64,000 nucleotides of DNA, from positions 6,248,498 through 6,312,497 of the forward strand of contig JASKMD010000012.1 of NCBI GenBank assembly GCA_030144725.1, given 5' to 3'. This document shows, in pieces, positions 24,691 to 36,512 of the stretch (the stretch's first letter is position 1; every line of letters begins with the position of its first letter). Below the pieces are notes generated by a model that made no database searches, was not told the origin of the DNA, and saw only the letters and a program-made list of their open reading frames with translations. The DNA is from Haematococcus lacustris. Taxonomy: Eukaryota > Chlorophyta > Chlorophyceae > Chlamydomonadales > Haematococcaceae. The translations under genes were made by a program, and so were the position numbers.

Positions 24691-25012
24691 TGGGTGGGTG
24701 GGTGGGTGGGTGGGTGGGTGGGTGGGTGGGTGGGTGGGTGGGTGGGTGGGTGGGTGGGTGGGTGGGTGGGTGGGTGGGTGGGTGGGTGGGTGGGTGGGTG
24801 GGTGGGTGGGTGGGTGGGTGGGTGGGTGGGTGGGTGGGTGGGTGGGTGGGTGGGTGGGTGGGTGGGTGGGTGGGTGGGTGGGTGGGTGGGTGGGTGGGTG
24901 GGTGGGTGGGTGGGTGGGTGGGTGGGTGGGTGGGTGGGTGGGTGGGTGGGTGGGTGGCTGGGTGGGTGGCTGGGTGGGTGGGTGGGTGGCTGGGTTGGTG
25001 GCTTGGTGGATC
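24691..25012. repeat. TGGG tetranucleotide array
   Basis: 24691-24957 is uninterrupted (TGGG)n, about 67 units; interrupted TGGC/TGGT variants run to about 25012. Strong G-quadruplex potential on the plus strand. The 200-aa ORFs across it on both strands are artefacts of a 4-bp period lacking stops. Confidence 0.95.
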
Positions 25013-25720
25013 CCGCTGTCTTGAGCCCCACCCCTGCACTGCACTGTCAGGAACGCCAGCTGCTGATGTCCAACATTGCGCTGCTGCACCTGGTCAGACA
25101 TGCCTTGACCTTGGCCCTTGCGCTCTTTGTGGGCTGATAGTAGTCCACTGCACATGATGCTCACGTCATGGCGACGATATCAATCGATATGGTGAGCTAA
25201 CCATGGTGAGTAGAGCTAATAACATGAATCTGACACACCATGAGAGGAAGATAGGTGCCAAGCACGGAGCACCTGGACAAAGACACTGCAGCTGCAGCGA
25301 TCATGGCCATGACATGCCCTGCACGCTCCCGCGGCAGTGGACTGGGAGGTCGTGCCGCAACACCTGGGCACTGGAACTGGCAGTGCATCAAACCGGCATT
25401 GGGCTGATTGACAGCGGCCTATGCATTCATCTGCATTCTTCGCTGCTCTCGCTGGTCTCGCTGGTCGCTGTTCTCGCTGGTCGTCACATGTTTTTTGCAG
25501 GCTCACTCGTATTTCGCACGCAGTTTCGCACGCAGGTGTGCGGAGATGCAACATGCATAAGCAGCCTGGATCCTAGCCTTCCACTTGGGAGGCGATGTAA
25601 GAGCCACACACGGAAGGTACGCGCATCACTGCTTTGAACAAATCGCTTGCAATGTCGCTTGCAGCCTGCAGATGCCTCTTGCAGCCATGGAGCCATGGAG
25701 ATGCCTCTTGCAGCCATGGA
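25013..25720. other. No gene recognised; short local repeat at right end
   Basis: No splice-supported coding sequence. At 25670-25720 an approximately 28-bp unit (gatgcctcttgcagccatgg) is repeated; the same text follows the compound mobile element at 28685. Confidence 0.5.
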
Positions 25721-28684
25721 GTCGGGCGCCCCCAACCAACAGAAAAAATACCCCTGGTAGTAGGACGGCTGTAACTCTGCGCTCACTGCGCCAAATATTA
25801 TGCTAGGTGGTGCGCAATGTAGCCAACACAGCCAGCTACCTTTCACCCATCCAGAATAATCATGCAGCCAGTGGGCCGTGCACAGCAAAGCATCAAAGTT
25901 GGTGATTCAAATTTGAGCCGTAGCAGAGCATGCAGTCATCGCTGCGACCGCCCGCGTCGCTCAGGCTGCTCTACACAAGCATGCGCGTCGACAGCAGCAG
26001 TCGGATCGGAGAGCGGTTGCGGGAATGTGGCACTGAGCCTACCTCCTCCCCATACCTTGAGGGCAATGCCACAGCTCGACCATTCGGACTTACAGCCTAG
26101 GTTAGGCTCCTTTTAGACATTGTTACACACGCTCATACTCAGATATGTCAAAAGCTCACTTTGGTCTGTGACCCCCAACTCCCTTAGCCGATCTCAGGAC
26201 CATGGCCATGCAGTCAGTCGCACAACTCCACACCATGACCGAGTTTGGACTCGGCTCTTCTGAGAGTTACACTCCCCTACATGCCACCCACCTGCGTGCA
26301 AAGTGTCATAGCTCAACTGCCACCTGATTCTGCTTGGAGAACATAATGTCACTTTGAAGATGTCAAACTGATAGAGGCCTGGGCTGTTTAATGTGCGATT
26401 TGTTGTAACAAATGCGCCAAGGAGTCAAGAACAAACATTTCGTAGCCATTTTCTTGTGGTGCAGCGGGTGCAACACAGTGGAGGACACAGTGGAGGAGGG
26501 GGGGTGTAACCCCGTGATACCTTATTGTGCGCCGACCCAAATGGTGTATTCGGCGGAAGCGAGTACGATTATATGTTTCATTCACCCCGTCAAGGTGCCC
26601 TGCACGCCCGGCAGGCATCGCGTTGGGTGTTTGCCGGACATTTCATTTGTGCACAACCCGCTCATTGCGCCAGATAGATGGCGCCACAGGGATGTGGCTC
26701 ACCGTGCCAAGGAGACTCGTCTCGCCGATGTGATTTGTTCGCGGGCACATGTGGCAGTACGCGAGCAAAGACTCCAATGTCGTGCGCTGATGGTCACATG
26801 ACGCGCATTGCTTCGCAGAGTTCAATGTGACAAACGCTATCGAAAGCGATGAAGTATCGAGAGAGTACTTGCATGCATATTACCAACCCCATGTTGGGGT
26901 CAGGCGCTCCCAACATTCAAAAAATAGCAGTAAACCGACCCCTGGTAGTAGGACGGCTGTAACTCTGCACTCGCTGCGCCAAAATTTATGATAGCTGGCT
27001 CAGAATGTAGCCAACCCAGCCAGCTACATTTCACCCATCCAGAATAATAGGCTGCTAGGACGTATTCAGTTGAGGAACCTGTATGATGATGGCGTCTGTG
27101 TGTGAAGGGTGTGGCAAGGTACACAGAGTGTCCAGCAGGTCACCAACATGACGACCCCACAGGTGCTATCGTTGATTTGGTGCCACGTGCACCCAGTCCT
27201 AACCTGGTGTGCCCTGCTTGGGCATGGCGCGGTTACTTGCCCATGTGCACAATGCAATGGGTCTGCACAGCGACTGATGTTTAGCGCAATTGATGTAGGA
27301 TCCTCCTGTGAGGTCAGAGGTTGTAGATGCATGAGTCATCTAATGGCGAGGCTTTGAGGAAGGACGAAAACATAATCAGTGAGGAGAAGAATAGTGAGTA
27401 TTGAATGAAAGAGGACTTATGTACCCTTTTCCCATTGGCGAGGCTACCGGTCAGGTGTTCCCAACTAACAGAAAATGACAGGAAACCGACCCTTGGCAGT
27501 AGGACGGCTGTAACTCCGAACTCACTGCGCCGAATATTATGCTAGATGATTCACAATGTAGCCCAACCCGGCCAGCTACCTTTCACTCATCCAAAATGGT
27601 TTTACACTCAGTAGGCCGTGCACAGCAAAGCGTCAAAGTTAGTGATTCAAATTTGAGCCGTAGCGGAGCATGCAGTCATCGCTTCGACCGCGCGCGTCAC
27701 TTGGGCTGCTCTACATGAGCTTGCGCGTCGGCAGCAGCAGTCGAATCGGAAAGCGGTTGCGGCGATGTGGCAATGAGCCCACCTACCCCTCATACCTAGA
27801 GGGCAATGCCACAGCTCGACTATTCGGACTTACAACATGCTACTTACTAGGTTAAGCTCCTCTATGACAGTGTTACAAACGCTCGGACTCAGATAAGCCA
27901 CTTTGGTCTTTGACCCCCAACTCCCTTAGCCGATCTCAGGGCCAGGGCCATGCAGTCAGTCACGCAACTCCACACCATGACCGAATTTGGACTCGGCTCC
28001 TCTGAGAGTTACACTCCCCTACATGCCATCCACCTGCGTGCTAAATTTCATAGCTCAACTGCCACCCCACAGCCCCGTGGCCCTGATTCTGCTTGGAGAA
28101 GATGATGTCACTTTGAAGATGTCAAACTGATAGAGGCCTGGGCTATTCAACGTGCGGTTTGTTTCAATAGATGCGCCAATGGGTCAAGAACAAACATTAC
28201 GTATCGCTTTTTCTATGGGTGCAGCGGGTGCAACACGGTGGAGGACACAGTGGAGGAGGGGGGGGTGTAACCCGGTATTACCTTTGTGTGCGCCGACCCA
28301 GATGATGTATTCGGCGAAAGCGAATACGCCCAGATGTTTCAATCACCCCGTCTAGGTGCCCTGCACGCCTGGCAGTCATCGCGTTGGATGTTTGCCGGAC
28401 ATTCCATTTGTGCACAACCAGCTCACTACGCTAGGTAGATGGGGTCACAGCGGTGTGGCTCACCGTGCCAAGGAGACCCGTCTCGCCGCTGTGATTTCTT
28501 CGCGGGCACATGTGGCAGTACGCGAGCAAAGACTCCAATGGCTAGCGCTGATGGTCAGATTACGCGGACTAAATTGCGGTTGCCAATGTGATAAACGCTA
28601 TCGAAAACGGTGCTGTATTGAGAGAGTAATCGCATGCATATTACCAACCCCATGTTGGGGCCGCCCGAGTTGGGGGCGCCTGAC
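25721..28684. mobile_element. Compound of nested TIR elements, copies 2-4
   Basis: The outer ends are inverted repeats: GTCGGGCGCCCCCAAC at 25721-25736 and GTTGGGGGCGCCTGAC at 28669-28684. Inside: copy 2 (25721-26898), then a left-end fragment restarting at GTCAGGCGCTCCCAAC (26899-27047), then segment C (27048-27450, duplicate of 21214-21616), then another left end at 27451 leading into copy 3 to 28684. Left and right blocks of all copies are homologous to the element at 21617-22999. The flank atggagccatgg.. is present on both sides, so a 5-bp duplication ATGGA is possible, but the flank was already repetitive. No intact protein. Confidence 0.7.
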
Positions 28685-28857
28685 ATGGAGCCATGGAGAT
28701 GCCTCTTGCAGCCATGGAGCGAACCAGAACAGCCAGCAGCGGCCAAAGCACTTCAGAATGGGGAGACTAGGGACTAGCTCTTGATGGTGTGTTGTTGTAG
28801 CAATGCCAAGCTGTGCATGATAGGCTGCTGAGACAGAGCTGAGATGCAGGGCGATGA

Positions 28858-29390
28858 GAGCGATGCTACTGCTGCCCCTGCTGCCGCCACCGCTGCCGCT
28901 CATACCGCTGCTGCTCATGCCGCTGCCCCTGCTGCTGCTGCTGCTGCTGCTGCCCCTGCTGCCCCTGCTGCTAGCCTGGCCGCTTTTCAGGGCTGCCCCT
29001 GCTACTGATGTCCCTGCAACTGCTGCCCTTGCTGCTGCTGCCCCTGCCGCTGGTGCCCCTGCTGCTGCTGCCCCTGCTGCTGCTGCCCCTGCTGCCTCTG
29101 CTGCTGCTGCCCCTGCTGCCCCTGCCGCCCCTGCCGCCCCTGCCGCCCCTGCCGCCCCTGCCGCTGCTGCCCCTGCTGCTGCTGCCCCTGCTGCTGCTGC
29201 CCCTGCTGCCCCTGCTGCTGCTGCCCCTGCTGCCCCTGCCGCCCCTGCAGCTGCTGCCCCTGCTGCTGCAGCTGCTGCCCCTGCTGCTGCTGCCCCTGCC
29301 CCTGCTGCCCCTGCCCCTGCTGCCCCTGCCCCTGCTGCCCCTGCCCCTGCTGCCCCTGCCCCTGCTGCCCCTGCTGCTGCCCCTGCTACT
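28858..29390. repeat. Second CTG/CCCCTG array
   Basis: Mixed CTG, CCCCTG and CCGCCC units, open in several frames. It contains the tag gctagcctggccgcttttc at about 28970, homologous to the tag closing the array in the ALADIN intron. Confidence 0.9.
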
Positions 29391-29765
29391 TTGCATGCAG
29401 AAGCAATCCAACAATACATGAAGCAGCTGGATATGGATACTGCACGTATCCCAGACCACCACCACCTCCAAGCTCAAGCGTCAAGTGCAAGACTGTCAAG
29501 CTCAAGCGTCAAGTGCATGAATTTTTCGGTTCACCGAAACCGTGGGCCCGCGGTTAGCTCCTGGTCATCGCTATCATAGCATCCCAGCCAGCCGCAAAAC
29601 CCAGCACCGCATCCATTTGGCGTGGCTGAGGCCAATCAGCAATCAACGGTACGAACGGTACGAACGGTACGAGTACGGGGAGGAATGGTCTCAGTGCCCG
29701 TTAAAAACTACGTAATGGCCAGTGGGTCAGGAGCCCGGCTGTCCCTCGAGATGCTGTTGGTGTTT
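29391..29765. other. No gene recognised; acggtacga triplication
   Basis: Contains a short repeat (aagctcaagcgtcaagtgca twice near 29470-29515) and three acggtacga units at about 29648-29672. No coding sequence recognised. Confidence 0.5.
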
Positions 29766-30394
29766 CAATCAAGTCTCCCGGTAACTCTTCCACCTGTGAG
29801 GTAGAATTACTTCCCGCTGTCAGGTGGAATAGCGCAACCGCCAAACCGCTGCCCGCACAGGTCGTGTTGCTCTATCTAGGGCCATCTGCAGCTCTGCGGA
29901 CAAGACGGCTGCGCAGCAGGGTAAAGAATGCCCATGGTAATCCTCTCCAGTAGCCTCAGCGCCGGCAGCTCCTACCAGCACCAGACAAGGCGCACCAGCT
30001 GCAGTGCACAAATCAGCTGCTGGGCCAACGCTACGTCCGTACCAGCTGCTGCGGATGCTAAGGATGGACTGCGGTCCCAGCGGCCAACGCAGCTCGCGCA
30101 GTAGGAAACGGTCGCTCCCACCCAGGTATGAGCTGCGTTGTGCCCGTTGTTGCTGGTATACCCGCACATGTTGTTGCTTGCTGCTGTTGTTGCACCTCAC
30201 CAGCTCAAGTGCTTAATGCACAGCTATGCGCTGCATTGCTTCACTCCTATGTGTGTCATCGTGCTGGTTGTGGTGCTCGTCCACAGGTATGGCGACACAG
30301 AAGCGTATCACCCGTGAGCAGACATTGCCCCAAAAGGGGCGAAGCCATGTTGGAAGAGTTACAGGTGGAAGAGTTACTGGGACACTTGATTGGC
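29766..30394. mobile_element. Small TIR (MITE-like) element, left copy
   Basis: Begins AATCAAGTCTCCCGGTAACT and ends with the near inverse (AGTTACTGGGACACTTGATT), 629 bp. It contains a 126-codon ORF on the minus strand identical to one on the plus strand at 34443-34823, because a near-identical copy lies inverted at 34291-34877. The ORF matches nothing known to me and has no splice context, so it is not called as a gene. Confidence 0.7.
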
Positions 30395-30439
30395 TGCCCC
30401 GCAGCCAGCCCAGCCTATGCGAAGCCGACCTGGTCAGCA

Positions 30440-31125
30440 ACCCACGACCAGCCAGAGCTCTAGGACCGCCGCATCCCAGTCCCGCCCCACCCCCTCCCAA
30501 CCTTGCGTTGCCCCTTCCCTCCCTGCCCACCCCTGCCCCACCCCCTCCCACCCTGCCCACCCCTCCCCCTGCCCCACCCCCTTCCTGCCTTGCGTTGCCC
30601 CTCCCCTCCCTGCCCAACCCTGCCCCACCCCCTCCCAGCCCTGCCCCACCCCCTCCCAGCCCTGCCCCACCCCCTCCCAGCCCTGCCCCACCCCCTCCCA
30701 TCCTTGCGTTGCCCCTCCCCTCCCTGCCCAACCCTACCCCACCCCCTCCCAACCTTGCGTTGCCCCTCCCCTCCCTGCCCAGCCCTGCCCCACCCCCTCC
30801 CACCCCTGCCCCACCCTATCCCAACCCTGCCCCATCCCAGCCCTGCCCCACCCCATCCCACCCCTGCCCTACCCCCTCCCAACCTTGCGTTGCCCCTCCC
30901 CTCCCTGCCCAGCCGTGCCCCACACCCTGCTAGCCCTGCCCCACCCACTCCCAGCCCTGCCCCACCCTATCCCAGCCCTGCCCCACCCCAGCCCTGCCCT
31001 GCCCTGCCCTGCCCTGCCCTGCCCTGCCCTGCCCAGCCCTGCCTCTGCCCTGCCCTGCCCTGCCCAGCCCTGCCCTGCCCTGCCCTGCCCTGCCCTGCCC
31101 TGCCCTCCCCTGCCCTGCCCTGCCT
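30440..31125. repeat. C-rich minisatellite and CCCTG array
   Basis: 30480-30985 is built of about 21-bp units (ccctgccccaccccctcccag) alternating with a ttgcgttgccccttccctccctg variant; 30985-31125 passes into a CCCTG pentamer array. ORFs in all frames are low complexity. Confidence 0.9.
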
Positions 31126-31129
31126 GTAG

Positions 31130-31755
31130 GTGTGTGGCAGTGCAGGCTGCATGTAGCAGCAGGCTGTTGGTGTGCTACACTGCATGAGCAGCAGCAGTAG
31201 GAGCAGGCTGTAGTGCATGAGCAGCAGTGCAAGGACAGCTGCAGCAGCAGGCTGTGCGCTTGTAACAGTGCAGGTAGCAGCAGGCTGCAGGTGTGCAGGC
31301 TGCAGGTGTGTGCAGGTGTGCAGGCTGCAGGTAGCAGCAGGCTGCAGGTGTGTTGCAGTGCATGAGCAGCAGCAGCAGGCAGCAGTGCATGTGACGAAGT
31401 GCATGAGCAGCAGCAGGCTGTAGCGCATGAGCAGCTGTGCAAGGACAGCAGCAGCGGGAGGCTGTAGGTGTGTGGCAGTGCAGGCTGCAGGTAGCAGCAG
31501 GCTGTAGGTGTGCTGCAGTGCATGAGCAGCAGCAGCAGGCTGCAGTGCATGTGTTTTAGTGCATGAGCAGCAACAGCAGCAGGCTGTAGTGCAACGAGCA
31601 GCAGTGCATGGGCAGCAGCAGCAGCAGGTTGTAGGTGTGTTGCGGTGCATGATTAGCAGCAAGAGCAGCAGGCTGTAGTGCATGAGCAGTGCATGGACAG
31701 CAGCAGCAGGCTGTAGGTGTGTGGCAATGCAGGCTGCAGGTAGCAGCAGTGCCCA
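31130..31755. repeat. CAG-rich complex minisatellite
   Basis: Irregular units of about 40-60 bp built from gtgtggcagtgcaggctgca, ggtagcagcagg and gcatgagcagcagcagcagg. No gene. Confidence 0.85.
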
Positions 31756-31949
31756 TCAGTCAGAGCCCATCAGTGCAGTCAGAGCCCATCTGAGAAGAAT
31801 GTTGCATGGTACAAAAGCTTTCAAGAGGCTGTCCTGAGCGTCCGTTCAGTTCCATGCCACACAACGTGAATTGTAAGCTGTGAATGGTCAAGATGTAATG
31901 AAGAAAACGGTGGTGGTCATTAGCCGTGTATCCTCTTCTCAAACGATTC

Positions 31950-32345
31950 CTACGCCCCTTGTATGGACAACACCACCACGCGGTGATGCGCTAAGGCCGC
32001 AAATGTGGTAGCCACCTGCTACAAACCCCCTTTGCATGTATGCATCACGGTCATGCTTAGCAAGTGCAACCCTGGCAGTGATCCACACCCAATGTGTCAC
32101 AGCTTGCTGGACCACGGATGGTACCTATAGTGGAGGCTCACCACGTCTAGCCACATGCTAGGGTGTGGTGCGCCACATGCCCCTTGTATGGACAACACCA
32201 CCACGCGGTGATGCGCTAATGCTGCAAACGTAGTAGCCACCTGCTACATACCCCCTTTGCATGTATGCATCACGGTCATGCTTAGCAAGTGCAGGCCTGG
32301 CAGTGATCCAGCCACATGCTAGGGTGTGGTGCGCGTTATGCCCCT
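31950..32345. repeat. Direct duplication of about 220 bp, plus third partial copy
   Basis: ccccttgtatggacaacacc starts copies at about 31955 and 32179; a truncated third begins at about 32340. Copies share atgtatgcatcacggtcatg and differ at roughly 5-8 percent of sites. Confidence 0.8.
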
Positions 32346-33965
32346 TGTATGGACAACAACACACAGCTAGGTCCTGGAGACGCATCCATAACAATGTAGT
32401 GTGTGCATGTGGTCGGTGCATGAGGGCGACACTAGGGGTATCAGGCTTGCAGCTGCAAACCATGCTATCACTTGCGTCTCGTGAGTAGTGCATTACATCA
32501 AGGCTTGGTAAGGCACGTTATGCTAGCAAGGGCAAGAACACGAGAACGTTACGAAGATGGGTTATCCGTACAAGCGGGCCATCCATGCACTAACCGGTTG
32601 TCAGCTTTACACAAAACATCCTACCCTCCCACTATTACATTAGAAGACTAGGTATCATTGAGACTTCAAGGCTGTGTGACGTACGCTTGCATCAACATGA
32701 TGTTGCATACTCAACATGACTTTACAGGAGCCAAAGTTACGATGCATGGCAAGTACATGACACACATCACCCCAACCCTTTTCAATGCCATTCACAAAGC
32801 CAAGCAGCCCAATGTCTCGCCATCATCTGTGGGTGCTATTATCCACACAGCAAGGAAGTCAAGAAGCTCAAGACATACATCAGCGCAATTGTTTTCACTT
32901 GTCCCACAGGGGCCAAGGGGCAGGTGGCCAGTAGGGCTGAGCCCGGCTAAGCTAAGCAGAGGCTGTGTTGTGGCAGGTAAGGGGGAATGGTAGAAAGGAA
33001 GGGGAGAGGAGGTGCCCATCAGACCTGCAACCAAGGGGCATGCACATGAGGGAGGAGGTTAGGCTGGGTATTGGGTGTCGGCCACTTGCCGGCAGGCGAT
33101 TAGCTAGAAAGGGACGAATGAGAAGGGGCAGGGAGAAGAGGGCTACTACTAGCTCTAGGCTGCCCGCTGGGGTGGGGGACTTGGTGGTAGTGGTTGGACA
33201 GCAGAGGGAAGGAGCAAGAAGCCAAGGGGCAGGAGGCCAGCTGGGCTGGGCTGGGTGTCAGCCACTTGCCAGCAGGCGGTTAGCCAGGCGGTTACCTAGG
33301 GCAGGCAGGAGAGGAAGAAGAGGAATGAGAATGGGCAGGGAGAAGAGGGACAAGAGGGGGCTTCCTCCTGGCTGCTGGGTAGGGTAGGGAGGGGACCACG
33401 ATGTCCAGGGGGAGGTGAGGGGGAGTGGGGAAGTGGGGGCGTAGGAGACTTGGAGGTGTTGGTGATGGGTAGGAAGGGGGAAGGGGCTATGTAACTGTTA
33501 CACCTGCAGCAAGCAAGGGGCACGCTTGTGATCAACAAACAAGGACATGCATGACTAGAAGTGGGCAGGCTGGCCAAACACCCCGACAACGCCTGGCTGC
33601 CGCTCCTGGCTGTGCTGTGCTGGGAATGCTGTGCTGGGAATAGACACACAGATAGGCACACATGATGGGACACACAGATAGGAACACGCAGGCACAAGCA
33701 CAGGCTAGCACGAGACATGTGTACCTGGACATTTCTAGAAGATTGCCGACATTGCTGACTTGTATCGACATTTCCGCTGCTCCTGCCGCCACTGCCGCCG
33801 CTGCTGCCGCTGTTGCCGCTGTCGACGCTGTCGATGCCTGTTGATGTCTCTGTCGCCTCTGCCACTGCTGCTGCCATCGTCCTACTTGCAATCCTTTGGT
33901 ATGCTGCCCGCTTGCCCCTGTCCCCCACTATCTGCCTAGCCACTCTGTGCTTGCCATCGTTGTTA

Positions 33966-33997
<32 letters not shown>

Positions 33998-34290
33998 GCT
34001 AGCACCGCCTCCCCCACTGATGCCGCCATCACATCGTGCGCCTTGGGCGGGCATCTTCCCAAGCACCAGTAGGCACAAGCATGGACATATTCTTCCCTGT
34101 TGATAAGCAAAGCATGCCTTTCTCTGATACTCTATCCCTGCTGCGTTTGCCACTGCAGCCCTGAGTGTATACTGTTGTCTTGCCCCTCCACCGCCTGCCT
34201 ACCCCTGCTGCACCTGCCCCGGCTGCGCTTCATACCTGCCCCTGCCCCTTGTGGGCCAGCTGTGCTTACTGCATGCTCCTGCTGTGATGC
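32346..34290. other. No gene recognised; local duplications
   Basis: A block around 33064-33155 (gggtgtcggccacttgccggc .. gggcagggagaagaggg) is repeated at 33250-33350. 33960-34005 is a CTG run. The minus-strand ORF across 33.3-34.15 kb is low complexity (poly-Ser) with no domain, and the plus ORF near 32.66-32.99 kb has no recognisable family. Confidence 0.45.
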
Positions 34291-34877
34291 CAACATGGCT
34301 TTGCCCCTTTTGGGGCAATGTCTGCTCACGGGTGGTACGCTTCTGTGTCGCCATACCTGTGGACGAGCACCACAACCAGCACGATGACACACATAGGAGT
34401 GAAGCAATGCAGCGCATAGCTGTGCATTAAGCACTTGAGCTGGTGAGGTGCAACAACAGCAGCAAGCAACAACATGTGCGGGTATACCAGCAACAACGGG
34501 CACAACGCAGCTCATACCTGGGTGGGAGCGACCGTTTCCTACTGCGCGAGCTGCGTTGGCCGCTGGGACCGCAGTCCATCCTTAGCATCCGCAGCAGCTG
34601 GTACGGACGTAGCGTTGGCCCAGCAGCTGATTTGTGCACTGCAGCTGGTGCGCCTTGTCTGGTGCTGGTAGGAGCTGCCGGCGCTGAGGCTACTGGAGAG
34701 GATTACCATGGGCATTCTTTACCCTGCTGCGCAGCCGTCTTGTCCGCAGAGCTGCAGATGGCCCTAGATAGAGCAACACGACCTGTGCGGGCAGCGGTTT
34801 GGCGGTTGCGCTATTCCACCTGACAGCGGGAAGTAATTCTACCTCACAGGTGGAAGAGTTACCGGGAGACTTGATTG
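34291..34877. mobile_element. Small TIR element, inverted right copy
   Basis: Reverse complement of 29766-30351, near-identical across about 586 bp (for example one change in ggtacgcttctgtgtcgcc). The far TIR found at 30372-30394 in the left copy is missing here, so this copy is truncated at its left edge. It ends 210 bp upstream of the first ectodomain exon of the next gene. Confidence 0.75.
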
Positions 34878-35088
34878 GGTGTTTGGTGGGTTGCGCAACG
34901 AATGTTGAGTACAGAACAAAACGAGCTCGCAACAAACTAACATCTAGTACGCGTGATTGGACCCAGGTGCAATCGCAGCTTTTGCGTTGCCCGGGCCCCC
35001 CCCCCCCAGCCCACCTCTGCTAGCCGTGCCTTTGCGACCTGTCCCACCTCGAGCATCAGCGCCGCCCTCACCTGAAACCATCGGCGCT

Positions 35089-36512
35089 ATGACCTCGCTG
35101 CGCATCACCTTCTTCGGCCTAGACCTGTGGTCGCTGTGCACTTGGCAGTCTGATGTCGAAGTGCTGGTGGATAGACAATACTCACGGACAAACATGACCA
35201 TGACCTACCTGACAGCTCCCGGCATGTGCTATTCAGCTCTCAAGGCTTTGAACTACACCACACTACTTAACACCTCCCTTCCCGTTGAGCAGCTCATGCC
35301 CGGCCTTGACTACTTCATGGCGGATGTGAGTCACATGTATGATGAAGATGTGGAGTGTCCTGTAGTATGTGCAACACAACAGGTTAATGATGGTCAGCTG
35401 AGCGCAGGCTGGCACGATGAATCCATACCCATGCTGACTGGAACAGCACAGCACCCTCACCTCTCCACCTTTGCATCTGCCTGTCGCTGCTCTTCCTTGC
35501 AACATGCAGATCACCAGCGTGTTGCGCAACTATTTCACTGACAAAAGTCTGAGTATTGGAGTGTCCGACTACTGTGCCGGCAATCGTACCGAGTCCACCT
35601 TCTATAATTCCACCACGCCAGTATACGGTACCTGGGCCACCCTGCATGTGGTGGTGACAGTATCCTCACCCAGCCCGCAAGGGTAAGCTGCTGTGTACAA
35701 ACCGCACCACCTGCTTAGCCAACATGGGACTCTTTAGCCATCACCGTCTGGTCACATGAGCCTGCCACATAGTAAGCCCTTGGAAGTGCCTGCTGTAGCT
35801 GGCCCACTTAACATCATCTCCTCCAGTGCTGCAGTTGCGGCGCCCCTCACTGCCCCGCAGGCTGACCGTGCCTCCCACAACGATACAGCTGCGCAACCTG
35901 CAACGCAACTGGTGAGCTGGGATGGGTGTACCTCTTGACGCGGCGTCATCGGCAGCAGCAGCGTCAGCAGCAGCGGCAGCAGCAGCAGGCGGCAGCGGCA
36001 GCAGCAGGCGGCAGCAGCGGCAGCGGCAGCAGGAGCGGCAGCAGCAGCGACAGCAGCAGCAGCAGCGGCAGAAGTGGCAGGAGCAGCGGCAGCAGCAGCG
36101 GCAGCGGCAGCCCCATGAGGTCTGAGGCATCCAGGGATCCATGTCCAATGTGACAGCTGAACCTGAACCTGGATATTGTTCAAGGGTCCAGCACTGTCTT
36201 GAGATAGCAAGGTGGTCATGACCACCAGGGCTAAGCAAGCATCCACCACCCTGGCTGCACACAGTTTTGGGCTATGCAAGGCAGCGCTACTACCGCTTTG
36301 CTCGTCATAACTCACAACGTCCCTGCGACTGTTGTGCTTTGTGCCTTGTTGCTTGCATGCCACAGTATCTCAGTTGCTGTATTTGCTGTCCTTCTATTTG
36401 GCTGGACTAAGGCACCGCCCTAGGCTGGACCCTCCCTTTCATCGCCTCCTTACCTGCCCGCAGTCGTGGCGCACTCATCACGGCTGGGCCCGAGTTCTTC
36501 AGACTATACCAG
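35089..36512 (+). CDS. N-glycosylated ectodomain exons, probably 5' part of the SPPPP-Hint gene
   Basis: Four exons join in phase: 35089-35325, 35510-35682, 35827-35911, 36464-36512. The first begins MTSLRITFFGLDLWSL and contains YLTAPGMCYSALKALNYTTL; the second reads IGVSDYCAGNRTESTFYNST. N-x-S/T sites are frequent (NMT, NYT, NTS, NRT, NST, NDT), fitting a secreted or surface protein. The same frame is open upstream of 35089 with a Pro-rich stretch (GPPPPSPPLLAVPL) behind a 13-C run, so the real start may lie further upstream, possibly cut off by the mobile element ending at 34877. No family recognised. The link to the HRGP exon at 38212 is not shown: the last exon ends in phase 1 while 38212 needs phase 2, so at least one exon between is missing. 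Confidence 0.55.
35940..36115. repeat. CAG/GCGGCAGC repeat
   Basis: Imperfect CAG and GGCAGC units in the intron after 35911; open in several frames as poly-Gln, poly-Ser or poly-Ala. Confidence 0.85.

Noticed and set aside
24490..25164. 200-aa ORFs on both strands over the TGGG array
   Set aside because: A 4-bp period without stop codons keeps all frames open; no coding signal.
30213..31187. Pro-rich ORFs that could be mistaken for an HRGP gene
   Set aside because: C-rich minisatellite; motif changes with frame, no splice sites or flanking domain.
34443..34823. 126-codon ORF duplicated identically at 29820-30200 as a conserved gene
   Set aside because: Identity comes from the whole element being duplicated, not selection; no splice context or family.
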